Origin: an uncultured Oscillospiraceae bacterium
Lineage (GTDB): Bacteria; Bacillota; Clostridia; Oscillospirales; Oscillospiraceae
Direction: 5' to 3'
DNA: 49,947 nucleotides
Assembly: GCA_944387145.1 (NCBI GenBank)
Contig: CALXDU010000005.1
Span: 1-49,947, forward strand
Below the pieces are notes generated by a model. That model did not search any database, was not told the DNA's origin, and saw nothing but the letters and a program-made list of their open reading frames with translations. This document shows, piece after piece, positions 23,312 to 30,892 of this stretch. The translations under genes and the position numbers were made by a program. Each line of letters starts with the position of its first letter. Within the stretch, counting starts at the first letter, position 1.

Positions 23312-24304
23312 TTAACCAATCCGGCGGGCGCCGTAGTAATGCTCTGCCCAATAGCCGCTGGTGAGATCGGAATAGGAAACCGTGGAGCGGGAATTGGGGG
23401 CGTGGATGAACTGTCCGCCGCCTGCGTAGATACCAACGTGACTAATGCCGCTGCCCACAGTGCCGGCAAAGAATACAATGTCGCCGGCCTGCAATTCGGA
23501 CTTACTCACGGAAGTACCTTGCTTGTACTGATCTGCAGGTGTGCGGTAGGGAGAATAGCCAAGCTGCTTGAGTACATAGTACACAAGACCCGAGCAGTCA
23601 AATCCGCTGGGACTTGCACCGCCGTTGACATAGCGTACACCCAGATATTTCTGGGCTTCTGCCAGAATATCTGCTCCGGTGAAGGAACCGCTATTGCTCG
23701 TGGTGTTGTCTTCCGCATTCCCGTTGATCGCACTGCTGCTGGGGGCAACACCGGTGGATTTGCCTCTGCGGAAGAATTTCGGGGTATTGGGAGAAGCCTG
23801 GTTTTCGTAGGGATACTCGGTCAGCTTCAAAAAATCACTGCGGATGTAGCAGGTGGTACCATTGTAAATCACCTTATACCAGCCTTCGTTCAGGCCCAGA
23901 ATGTAGCAGCGGTCTCCTTTGCCGGATACGGCGGCAACCTGATAAGAGGTAGACGGGCCGGTGCGAAGATTGACTCCGTCACCTGTAATTTCTCCATATC
24001 CCAGTTCTGCGTTTTCTTTGGTAAGTACATCCAGGTAGTCTTCATGCATGTAGCCTTCCTGGAGATTGTAGTTGACTTTATACCACTGACCGGTTTTGCT
24101 GATGACCACCACGCAGTCGTTCCGGGGAGCTGTGGCGATGGTGGAAGCGTTGGTGTCCGGTGCGGAGCGAAGCCGCAGGGAAGAGGCGTTCACAAAACCA
24201 ATTCCGTACATCAGATCTTCCGCTGCGGCGGCAGGGACGATCACGGTGCCAACTGACAAGATCAGTGCCAGTATCAGGGTAAAAAGTCGATGGGTGCGTT
24301 TCAT
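23312..24304 (-). CDS. Secreted NlpC/P60 peptidoglycan hydrolase with two SH3 domains
   Basis: 330 residues. A Sec signal peptide (1-28, ending PAAAA) sends it to the cell wall. Two bacterial SH3 domains (about 35-95 and 104-162, each with the ASSLRLRSAPD / GVNLRTGPS hallmark) are followed by a Ser/Asn-rich linker and an NlpC/P60 Cys peptidase domain (210-330). The catalytic triad is visible: Cys237 in FDCSGLVYYVLKQLG, His289 in SHVGIYAGGG and His301 in FIHAPNS. Expected to cut the stem peptide (gamma-D-Glu to diamino acid). SH3 repeats resemble those of the GH25 lipoprotein at 47725, so both may share a wall-binding mode. Confidence 0.93.
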   Translation of the reverse strand: MKRTHRLFTLILALILSVGTVIVPAAAAEDLMYGIGFVNASSLRLRSAPDTNASTIATAPRNDCVVVISKTGQWYKVNYNLQEGYMHEDYLDVLTKENAELGYGEITGDGVNLRTGPSTSYQVAAVSGKGDRCYILGLNEGWYKVIYNGTTCYIRSDFLKLTEYPYENQASPNTPKFFRRGKSTGVAPSSSAINGNAEDNTTSNSGSFTGADILAEAQKYLGVRYVNGGASPSGFDCSGLVYYVLKQLGYSPYRTPADQYKQGTSVSKSELQAGDIVFFAGTVGSGISHVGIYAGGGQFIHAPNSRSTVSYSDLTSGYWAEHYYGARRIG

Positions 24305-24369
24305 ACTTTGTCCTCCGTCTTTGTTAGAGACTGGAGCTATTGCTCACAGTCCCTGAAAAAGCGGCAGGC

Positions 24370-24660
24370 TTATTTGCCTGCCAGCGCGCGTTCCAGCCAG
24401 ACACAGCCCACATCCAGGGCAGTATACAGACCGTCTTTTTCACTTTTCTTTACGATGCGGGACCGGCTCTTGGCAGCGGGATCCGTCAGCTGAAGCTGCA
24501 CGGAAACCCGGGTTGCAATGTCCATATCGCCCTGCTTTTTGGTCTCCAGGATCTGAAGCATAACGATGTGGCTGTCGGCCATGGAACCGTAGTAAACAAA
24601 ATTGTCTTTGCGCATAAGGGGACGGCCCTTATACATCAAAACTGCATTTTCGTCAGCCAT
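24370..24660 (-). CDS. Small conserved-looking protein of unknown function (96 aa)
   Basis: ATG 24660 (MADENAVLMYKGRPLMRKDN) has a strong AGGAGGT 8 bases upstream, a good -10/-35 pair behind it and ordinary codon use, so it is a real gene. No signal peptide or membrane helix. The protein looks like a compact beta-rich fold (VYYGSMADSHIVMLQILETK...TRVSVQLQLTD) and ends with a helix (LYTALDVGCVWLERALAG). I do not recognise the family with certainty; it has the look of a small cytosolic protein seen in related Clostridia. It lies between ireB and the NlpC/P60 gene. A 15-bp inverted repeat sits in its promoter, which suggests control by a dedicated regulator. Confidence 0.75.
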   Translation of the reverse strand: MADENAVLMYKGRPLMRKDNFVYYGSMADSHIVMLQILETKKQGDMDIATRVSVQLQLTDPAAKSRSRIVKKSEKDGLYTALDVGCVWLERALAGK

Positions 24661-24690
24661 GAGAGATACCTCCTGCAAAAATGTAATCAG

Positions 24691-24719
24691 ATTGTAACAT
24701 ATTGTTACGCTCTTGTCAA
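24691..24719 (-). promoter_or_regulatory. Promoter of the 96-aa gene with embedded inverted repeat
   Basis: Minus strand: TTGACA (24714-24719), 17-base spacer, TACAAT (24691-24696). The inverted repeat GTAAC-N5-GTTAC (24694-24708) fills the spacer and overlaps the -10, a position suited to a repressor. A related GTTACGTAA lies further upstream near 24760. Confidence 0.7.
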
Positions 24720-24876
24720 GAAGAAATGTTTCGAAAACCCGAGAAACTCTAAGTTTTACGTAACATTATGGGAATAAATGGTAAAAAACTGGCAAGACGG
24801 AGGGGAAAGTATGAACTTTTCAAGCTGCATGGCACCGCATATTTTTGGGTGCCGGAAAGAGAGGTGTGCTATAAAA

Positions 24877-24909
24877 CAAGAGGCTTTTGCCCATCGCAAA
24901 AGCCTCTTG
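24877..24909 (-). terminator. Terminator of ireB
   Basis: A 14-bp perfect stem CAAGAGGCTTTTGC/GCAAAAGCCTCTTG with a 5-base loop, followed on the minus strand by TTTTAT. Confidence 0.88.
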
Positions 24910-24939
24910 CAGCTTGTAAGAAAGCCTGATGGCCTACGG

Positions 24940-25194
24940 TTAATTCCGCTGGAACAGATACTCCTGCACCAGAACCTGCATCAGCTCGTCCCGGTCGATC
25001 TTGCAGATCATGCTGCGGGCGCTGTTGTAGTTGGTGATATAGGTGGGATCTTCCGTCAGCAGGTAGCCCACAATCTGGTTAATGGGATTGTAGCCCTTCT
25101 CCGTCAGGGCCTCATACACGCTCCGGAGAATGCGCCGCATATTCTCTTTGTCGTCGCAGGCAACCGTGAATTTCTGTGTGTTCATATCCGTCAT
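24940..25194 (-). CDS. ireB: IreB family regulatory phosphoprotein (UPF0297)
   Basis: 84-residue small helical protein. The family is named after Enterococcus IreB, a target of the PASTA-domain Ser/Thr kinase IreK that tunes cell-wall antibiotic tolerance. The conserved core is clear: [34 protein letters not shown] followed by [15 protein letters not shown] (in parts). The N-terminal TDMNTQKFT region holds the Thr residues that would be phosphorylated. AGGAGG lies 8 bases before ATG 25194. In many Firmicutes it is followed by ruvX and DUF1292; here it stands alone between pheT and a terminator, with its own promoter. Confidence 0.92.
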   Translation of the reverse strand: MTDMNTQKFTVACDDKENMRRILRSVYEALTEKGYNPINQIVGYLLTEDPTYITNYNSARSMICKIDRDELMQVLVQEYLFQRN

Positions 25195-25226
25195 GTTTTC
25201 AGCCTCCTCAGAAGTAGGATGTGGTC

Positions 25227-25255
25227 ATTATAACCGAATTTTACACCACTGTAAA
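25227..25255 (-). promoter_or_regulatory. Promoter of ireB
   Basis: Minus strand: TTTACA (25250-25255), 17-base spacer, TATAAT (25227-25232). Confidence 0.7.
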
Positions 25256-25319
25256 GTCCTAACTACGGATTAATTTGTGAAGTTTTCTTAACCAAGCATT
25301 TTTAGGCAGAAAAGAGAAC

Positions 25320-27707
25320 TTATCGCAAAACGGCACCCAGCTTTTCTTTCAGGGCGGCCAGGACTTTATTCACCACAGTCTCAGAATCGGTGTCTGTCAG
25401 GGTGCGGTCATCGGCCCGCAGTTCCAGAGAGAAAGCCATGCTCTTCTTGCCTTCGGGAACGCCGGTGCCCCGGTAGATATCGAACAGCTTCACACCACGC
25501 AGCAGTTTTCCGGCGGCAGTGGTGATGACATCCTCAGCCTGAGCTACAGTCACCGCTTCATCACAGACCAAAGCCAAATCCCGGGATACGCTGGGATACT
25601 TGGGCAGCGGGGTGTAGGTGGCATCGGGCAGCAGGAAGGTCATCAGCTTGGTGAAGTTGATTTCTGCGCAGTAGACATCGGCGTCGATGCCGTAGTTCTT
25701 GGCAACCAGGGGGTGTACCTGACCCAGTACGCCCACTTCCACGCCGTCAATGCTGACGCTGGCGCAGCGGCCGGGATGATAGCTGGGGTTGTTCTTCTGG
25801 GCGGTGTAGCTGGCCTTCTTCAGCCGCAGACCGGCAAAGATGGCTTCCAGCTCGCCCTTTAGGGTGAAGAAGGTTTCATTGGCACCGTAAGTGCCCAGCA
25901 GCAGCATCTTCGGCTCTTCCGGCAGAGGCTGACCCTCCACAGGCAGGTAAATCTTTGCCAGCTCGTAGAGCTTGACCGCCTTGTTGTGGTAAGCGTTGTT
26001 CCGGGAGAGAATATCCATCATGGAAGGCAGGGCAATGGTACGCATAATGGAGGTGTCCTCACCCAGAGGATTCTGAATCCGCAGGGCATTGCGCAGGGGA
26101 GAGTCTTCCGGCAGCCGAATCTGGTCAAAAATGGCGGGAGAGACGAAGGAGTAAGTGATGATTTCACTGTAGCCCATGCCCCGGCACAGGGTACCAGCCT
26201 TGGCTTCCAGCTTCATTTCCTTGGTGTAGCCGCCCTGGGTAGAGGTCTTGAAGGCGGTGGTGGGGATTTCGTTGTAGCCATAGGAGCGGCCCACTTCCTC
26301 GGCAATGTCTGCCATCCGCACCAGGTCGGGACGGAAAGAGGGAACCAGAATCTGATCGCCTTCCACGGGGATTTCCAACAAATTCAGGTACTTGACCATA
26401 TCCTCTTTGGAAATATTGGTGCCCAGCAGACGGTTGATCTTGTCGCACTCAAGGGGCAGTGTTCTGGTTTCCGGAACGTAGTTGATAACATCGATGGTGC
26501 CTTCCAGCACATCGCCGCACTGTAGCAGCTCCACCAGTTCACAGGCCCGCTGAACCGCAGGAATGGTCATCATGGGGTCCAGGCTCTTCTCGAACTTACC
26601 GGAGGCTTCGGTACGCATACCCAGAGCCAGCGCAGTCTGACGGATGGAGGTTCCGTTGAAGTTTGCGGATTCAAAGACCACCATGGTGGTGTCGTCCAGA
26701 ATTTCGGAATTTTCGCCGCCCATGATACCGGCGAGGCCAATGGCCCGGTTTTCGTCGGCAATGACCAGCATACCGGCTTTCAGATTGCGCACATTGCCGT
26801 CCAGGGTGGTCAGGGTTTCGCCCTCTTCTGCTTCCCGCACCACGATCTTTCCGGAGGAAACATAGCGGTAGTCGAACGCATGCATGGGCTGGCCGTACTC
26901 CAGCATCACATAGTTGGTGATGTCGACGATGTTGTTGATGGGCCGCACACCGTTGGCACGCAGCCGCTGACGCAGCCACTTGGGGCTGGGGCCGATTTTG
27001 ACATTGGCAACCATCCGGGAAGAATAGCGGTTGCACAGCTCGGTGGCAGGCACTTCCACATCCAGGTAGTCATAAATGCTGCCGGCGCTGCTGCCCTGTA
27101 CCACAGGCTCATGATGCTTCATCTGCTTGCCAAAGGCAGCGGCAGCTTCCCGGGCAAGACCAATGATGGAGTAGCAGTCGGGACGGTTGTTGGTGATTTC
27201 AAAATCCACCACAGTGTCATCGTTGCCGATCACCAGATTGATGTCCTGACCCACCTGGCAATCCTCGTTGTTGAGAATCCAGATGCCGTCCGCGTAAGCA
27301 TCGGGGAAATCGTTCTGGGTCAGACCCAGTTCAGCAAAGGAGCACAGCATACCGTTGGAAGGCTCACCACGGAGTTTGCCCTTGGTGATGTGCACGCCGC
27401 CGGGCAGCCAGGAGTTGTGCAGGGCAGCGGGAACCAGGTCGCCCTCGTGAACATTCTGAGCGCCGGTGACAATCTGCACAGGCTCCTCCTTGCCCACATC
27501 CACCTGGCAAATCCACATGTGGTCGGAGTTGGGGTGGCGCACCATGGACAGCACTTTGCCTACTACCACATTTTTGATTTCCGCATCCATCCGCTCATAG
27601 GTTTCCACCTTCTGACCGAAAACAGTCAGGGTGTCTACAAATTCTTTATCGGAAATGTGGGAAAGATCCACAAATTCTTCATTCAGCCATTTTCTGTTCA
27701 GTTTCAT
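25320..27707 (-). CDS. pheT: Phenylalanyl-tRNA synthetase beta subunit
   Basis: 795-residue beta subunit of the alpha2beta2 enzyme that charges tRNA-Phe. Domain order is standard: an N-terminal EMAP/tRNA-binding OB domain (about 40-150, VGKVLSMVRHPNSDHMWICQVDVG), the B3/B4 editing domain (about 210-390, with VDITNYVMLEYGQPMHAFDY), the B5 domain (about 400-470), the catalytic-like core and a C-terminal FDX-ACB anticodon-binding domain (YPSVSRDLALVCDE and LFDIYRGTGVPEGKKSMAFSLELR). It follows pheS after 14 bases with AGGAGGA upstream. Regulated with pheS through the T-box. Confidence 0.97.
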   Translation of the reverse strand: MKLNRKWLNEEFVDLSHISDKEFVDTLTVFGQKVETYERMDAEIKNVVVGKVLSMVRHPNSDHMWICQVDVGKEEPVQIVTGAQNVHEGDLVPAALHNSWLPGGVHITKGKLRGEPSNGMLCSFAELGLTQNDFPDAYADGIWILNNEDCQVGQDINLVIGNDDTVVDFEITNNRPDCYSIIGLAREAAAAFGKQMKHHEPVVQGSSAGSIYDYLDVEVPATELCNRYSSRMVANVKIGPSPKWLRQRLRANGVRPINNIVDITNYVMLEYGQPMHAFDYRYVSSGKIVVREAEEGETLTTLDGNVRNLKAGMLVIADENRAIGLAGIMGGENSEILDDTTMVVFESANFNGTSIRQTALALGMRTEASGKFEKSLDPMMTIPAVQRACELVELLQCGDVLEGTIDVINYVPETRTLPLECDKINRLLGTNISKEDMVKYLNLLEIPVEGDQILVPSFRPDLVRMADIAEEVGRSYGYNEIPTTAFKTSTQGGYTKEMKLEAKAGTLCRGMGYSEIITYSFVSPAIFDQIRLPEDSPLRNALRIQNPLGEDTSIMRTIALPSMMDILSRNNAYHNKAVKLYELAKIYLPVEGQPLPEEPKMLLLGTYGANETFFTLKGELEAIFAGLRLKKASYTAQKNNPSYHPGRCASVSIDGVEVGVLGQVHPLVAKNYGIDADVYCAEINFTKLMTFLLPDATYTPLPKYPSVSRDLALVCDEAVTVAQAEDVITTAAGKLLRGVKLFDIYRGTGVPEGKKSMAFSLELRADDRTLTDTDSETVVNKVLAALKEKLGAVLR

Positions 27708-27721
27708 ACGATTGTTCCTCC

Positions 27722-28765
27722 TTAGAACTGGTTCAGGAACCGGATGTCATTGTCGAAAATCAGACGCAGGTCATTGATCTTCATCCGGCCCATGGCCATA
27801 CGCTCCAGGCCCATGCCGAAAGCAAAGCCGGAGTACTTTTCCGGGTCAATGCCGCAGTTTTCCAGAACGGTGGGATGCACCATACCGGCACCCAGCAGCT
27901 CAATCCAGCCCTCGCCGTGGCAGGTAGAGCAAACCTGACCGTCGATTTCACCGGTGCCGTGGCACTTGTGGCACTGCATGTCCATTTCGCAGCTGGGCTC
28001 GGTGAAGGGGAAGTGGTGGGGACGGAACCGCATTTCGGAGTCGGCGCCATAAATCTTGCGCATCATGGTAATCAGCGCGCCCTTCAGGTCGCCCATGGTG
28101 ATGTGCTCGTCCACCACCAGACCTTCGATCTGATGGAACATGGGAGAGTGGGTGGCGTCGGCTTCGTCCTTGCGGAATACCCGGCCGGGAGCCAGCATGC
28201 AGAAGGGGGGCTTGTGATTTTCCATAAAGCGGATCTGCATGGGGCTGGTCTGGGTCCGCAGCAGAACGCTGTCGTCATCGGTAAAGTAGAAGGTGTCGGA
28301 GCGGTCCCGGGAGGGATGGCCTTCTTCGATGTTCAGCCGGGTGAAGTTGTAGCTGGCCAGTTCCACTTCGGGGCCGTCTACCACCTGGTAGCCAAGGCCC
28401 ACGAAAATGTCCTTGATCTCCTGCAGCACCTGGTTCATGGGGTGCTGATGGCCCAGGGGTACGGTCTCGCCGGGGATGGTAACGTCAATGGCCTCCGCTG
28501 CCAGCTTGGCTTCCAGCACAGCGGCGTGAATGGCGGCTTTCCGGTCTTCCAGCTTCTGCTCAATCTGAGCCCGGACGGAGTTGGCCAGCTGGCCCATCAC
28601 CGGGCGCTCTTCGGCAGAAAGCTTGCCCATCTGCTTCAGCACGGCGGTAAGCTCGCCCTTTTTGCCCAGAAGTTTCACCCGCAGTTCTTCCAGAGCCGCA
28701 GGGGTATCGGCAGCGTCCAGCGCAGCCAGAGCATTGAGTTTGATCTGCTCCAATTGTTCTTTCAT
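27722..28765 (-). CDS. pheS: Phenylalanyl-tRNA synthetase alpha subunit
   Basis: Catalytic subunit (347 residues) with ATG 28765 (MKEQLEQIKL) after AGGAGGAATCAAC; the longer frame runs into the T-box. Class II motifs: HPMNQVLQEIKDIFVGLGYQVVDGPE, the motif-2 region LRTQTSPMQIRFM and FRKDEADATHSPMFHQIEGLVVD, and motif 3 FAFGMGLERMAMGR. A Cys-rich insert with four CxxCxG-type knots (CHKCHGTGEI...CSTCHGEG) resembles that of other Gram-positive and thermophile enzymes and may bind zinc. First gene of pheST behind a Phe-specific T-box. Confidence 0.97.
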   Translation of the reverse strand: MKEQLEQIKLNALAALDAADTPAALEELRVKLLGKKGELTAVLKQMGKLSAEERPVMGQLANSVRAQIEQKLEDRKAAIHAAVLEAKLAAEAIDVTIPGETVPLGHQHPMNQVLQEIKDIFVGLGYQVVDGPEVELASYNFTRLNIEEGHPSRDRSDTFYFTDDDSVLLRTQTSPMQIRFMENHKPPFCMLAPGRVFRKDEADATHSPMFHQIEGLVVDEHITMGDLKGALITMMRKIYGADSEMRFRPHHFPFTEPSCEMDMQCHKCHGTGEIDGQVCSTCHGEGWIELLGAGMVHPTVLENCGIDPEKYSGFAFGMGLERMAMGRMKINDLRLIFDNDIRFLNQF

Positions 28766-28803
28766 GTTGATTCCTCCTGAAAGGTTGACTACAAAAAGTA
28801 AAT

Positions 28804-28840
28804 AAAAAAACCCTTCATCCCCAAAATCGGGACGAAAGGC
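28804..28840 (-). terminator. T-box terminator upstream of pheS
   Basis: On the minus strand CCTTTCGTCCCG pairs with GGGGATGAAGGG with wobble pairs, followed by TTTTTTTATT. Confidence 0.85.
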
Positions 28841-29061
28841 AATCCTTCCGCGGTACCACCCGCAATTCGCCAAACTGGCGCACTTTCAGATGCAGACACA
28901 TCCAAGACCGATAACGGCGTCACCCGGCGCACCCTACTGCTGTTCAGGCGGCAGCTCCTGGGAGAAAGCCCGGTATTGCACCCAAGCGGCTCACACCATC
29001 CCGCTTTCGCTGTGTGGGGCAAAGCCAATACAAGGCGGCCCAATCATTGCTTTTGACTATC
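28804..29061 (-). ncRNA. T-box leader (phenylalanine) of pheST
   Basis: On the minus strand the T-box sequence GGGTGGTACCGCGG lies at 28849-28862, ahead of a terminator. Stem I includes AGCGAAAGCGGGATGG-type sequence, and the specifier side reads TTC (GCTTTCTCCCAGGAGC), a Phe codon fitting the pheS gene downstream. Uncharged tRNA-Phe would stabilise the antiterminator and turn pheST on. Confidence 0.9.
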
Positions 29062-29067
29062 TTCGTT

Positions 29068-29096
29068 ATGGTAGCACAGAAAAATGCAATTTGCAA
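29068..29096 (-). promoter_or_regulatory. Promoter of the pheST T-box
   Basis: Minus strand: TTGCAA (29091-29096), 17-base spacer, TACCAT (29068-29073). Confidence 0.6.
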
Positions 29097-29112
29097 GCCC
29101 TTTTTGCAAAAA

Positions 29113-29145
29113 CAAAGCCGAATGCGGTTTTCGCATTCGGCTTTG
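29113..29145 (-). terminator. Terminator of the ABC exporter operon
   Basis: A 14-bp perfect stem CAAAGCCGAATGCG/CGCATTCGGCTTTG with a 5-base loop, followed on the minus strand by TTTTTGC. It lies 8 bases after the stop codon. Confidence 0.88.
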
Positions 29146-29152
29146 GGGCAAA

Positions 29153-30892
29153 TCAATGAGCAAACTGGCTCTGATACAGCTGGGTGTAGAAGCCTCGCTT
29201 TTGCAAAAGTTCTTCGTGGCGGCCCTGCTCTACAATGTGACCGCTGCGCATGACCAGAATCACATCCGCTTCCTGAATGGTGGACAGCCGGTGGGCAACG
29301 ATGAAAGAGGTTCTGCCCTGCATCAGGGTGTCGAAAGCCTTCTGAATCTTGATTTCCGTGCGGGTATCAATAGAAGAGGTGGCCTCGTCCAAAAACAGCA
29401 TCGGCGGCAGACACAGCATCACCCGGGCAATGCACAATAGCTGCTTCTGACCCTGGGACAGGTTCCCGCCGGCCTCGGAAATCCAGGTGTCGTAGCCCTG
29501 GGGCAGGCGGCGGATGAAGCTGTGGGCATGGGCCTGTTTGGCAGCGGCGATGATTTCCTCCTCTGTAGCGTCAGGCTTGCCCATGGCAATGTTGTCCCGG
29601 ATGGTACCAGCTTTCAGCCAGGTGTCCTGGAGCACCATACCTACGCTGCGGCGCAGCTGCTGCCGGTTCATATTCCGGGTGTTGACCCCGTCGAGCAGGA
29701 TTTCTCCCCCGTCCGGGTCGTAAAAGCGCATCAGAAGATTGATAAAGGTAGTCTTTCCGCATCCGGTGGGGCCGACGATGGCCACACGCTGACCCGGTTT
29801 TACGGACAGATTGAAGTCACCGATCAGGGGTTTTTCCGGCTCGTAGGCAAATTGCAGATTGTGAATTTCCACAGCACCATGGATTTCTTCCGGGCACTGG
29901 GGATGCTCCGGTTCCGGTGTTCTTGCAGGGGTTTCCAGCAATTCAAAGACACGGCCAGAGCAGGCTAGGGCATTTTGCAGTTCTGTCACCACGCCGGAAA
30001 TTTCGTTGAAGGGCTTGGTGTACTGATTGGCGTAGCTTAAGAAGCTGGTCAGATTGCCAACGGTGATACCGCCGCCAATGGCAATCAAGGCGCCGGTAAG
30101 CCCTACACCGGCATAGGCCAAAGCGTTGACAAACCGGGTGCAGGGATTGACCAAGGAAGAGAAGAAGATTGCCCGCAGGGATGCCTTCTGCAGCCGGTCA
30201 TTGATTTCGTCAAACTGCTCCAAAGAAGCCGCTTCGTGACCAAAGGCCTGCACCACTTTAATATTGCCGATGGTTTCGTCAATCAGACCGGTCTGTTCGC
30301 CCCGGGTCAGGGTTTGCAGCCGGAACATGGAGTAGGTGCGTGTGGCGATAAAATTGGCAACCACCAGTGACAGCGGGGTGATGCACACCACCACCAAAGC
30401 CGTTCCCCAGTGCAGCCGCACCATGAAAATTAGAGTGCCCAAGATTGTCATGACACCGGTAAACAGCTGGGTAAAGCCCATCAGCAGACCATCGGCGAAG
30501 GTATCCACGTCTGCGATGACCCGGCTGACCAGATCGCCCTGGGGATGCTTGTCCAGGTACGAAAGGGGCAATACCTGAATGTGTCGGAAGGCTTCATCCC
30601 GAATGTCCCGGGTCACCTGATAGGTCATCCGGTTGCACAGTTCATTCATCACCCACTGAGCCAGGGCCGCAACTGCGGCGCAGAGAACTACCTGTCCCAG
30701 ATACATACCCATGGTGGTAAAGTCTACCATGCCCTGATCTACAATGCAGTCAATGGCATTGCCCACCAGAATGGGGATGTACAGGCTCATGACCACGTTG
30801 ATGGTAGCCAGAACCACGGTGGCGGCCAGGGAAGGCCAGTACCGCCGGATGCGGTGAAGGACTTTTTTCAGTGTTGCCATTTGGTTAGTCAT
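29153..30892 (-). CDS. ABC exporter subunit (permease-ATPase fusion), canonical-site half
   Basis: 579 residues: six membrane helices (about 20-310) followed by an ABC ATPase domain. Walker A GPTGCGKTT, signature NLSQGQKQLLCIARVML and Walker B PPMLFLDEATSSID are complete, with the catalytic Glu and switch His (FIVAHRLST). It overlaps the upstream exporter gene by 8 bases and starts at ATG 30892 after AGGAGGTG. The partner has a degenerate Walker B, so the two form a heterodimeric exporter of the BmrC/BmrD or TM287/288 kind, in which this subunit carries the competent catalytic site. Substrate (drug, peptide or lipid) is unknown. Confidence 0.9.
   Translation of the reverse strand: MTNQMATLKKVLHRIRRYWPSLAATVVLATINVVMSLYIPILVGNAIDCIVDQGMVDFTTMGMYLGQVVLCAAVAALAQWVMNELCNRMTYQVTRDIRDEAFRHIQVLPLSYLDKHPQGDLVSRVIADVDTFADGLLMGFTQLFTGVMTILGTLIFMVRLHWGTALVVVCITPLSLVVANFIATRTYSMFRLQTLTRGEQTGLIDETIGNIKVVQAFGHEAASLEQFDEINDRLQKASLRAIFFSSLVNPCTRFVNALAYAGVGLTGALIAIGGGITVGNLTSFLSYANQYTKPFNEISGVVTELQNALACSGRVFELLETPARTPEPEHPQCPEEIHGAVEIHNLQFAYEPEKPLIGDFNLSVKPGQRVAIVGPTGCGKTTFINLLMRFYDPDGGEILLDGVNTRNMNRQQLRRSVGMVLQDTWLKAGTIRDNIAMGKPDATEEEIIAAAKQAHAHSFIRRLPQGYDTWISEAGGNLSQGQKQLLCIARVMLCLPPMLFLDEATSSIDTRTEIKIQKAFDTLMQGRTSFIVAHRLSTIQEADVILVMRSGHIVEQGRHEELLQKRGFYTQLYQSQFAH

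Noticed and set aside
24811..24940. Cys-containing plus-strand ORF starting at ATG 24811 after GGAGGGGAAAGT
   Set aside because: It runs through the ireB terminator and on into sequence antisense to ireB; the ribosome-binding-like run is probably chance.
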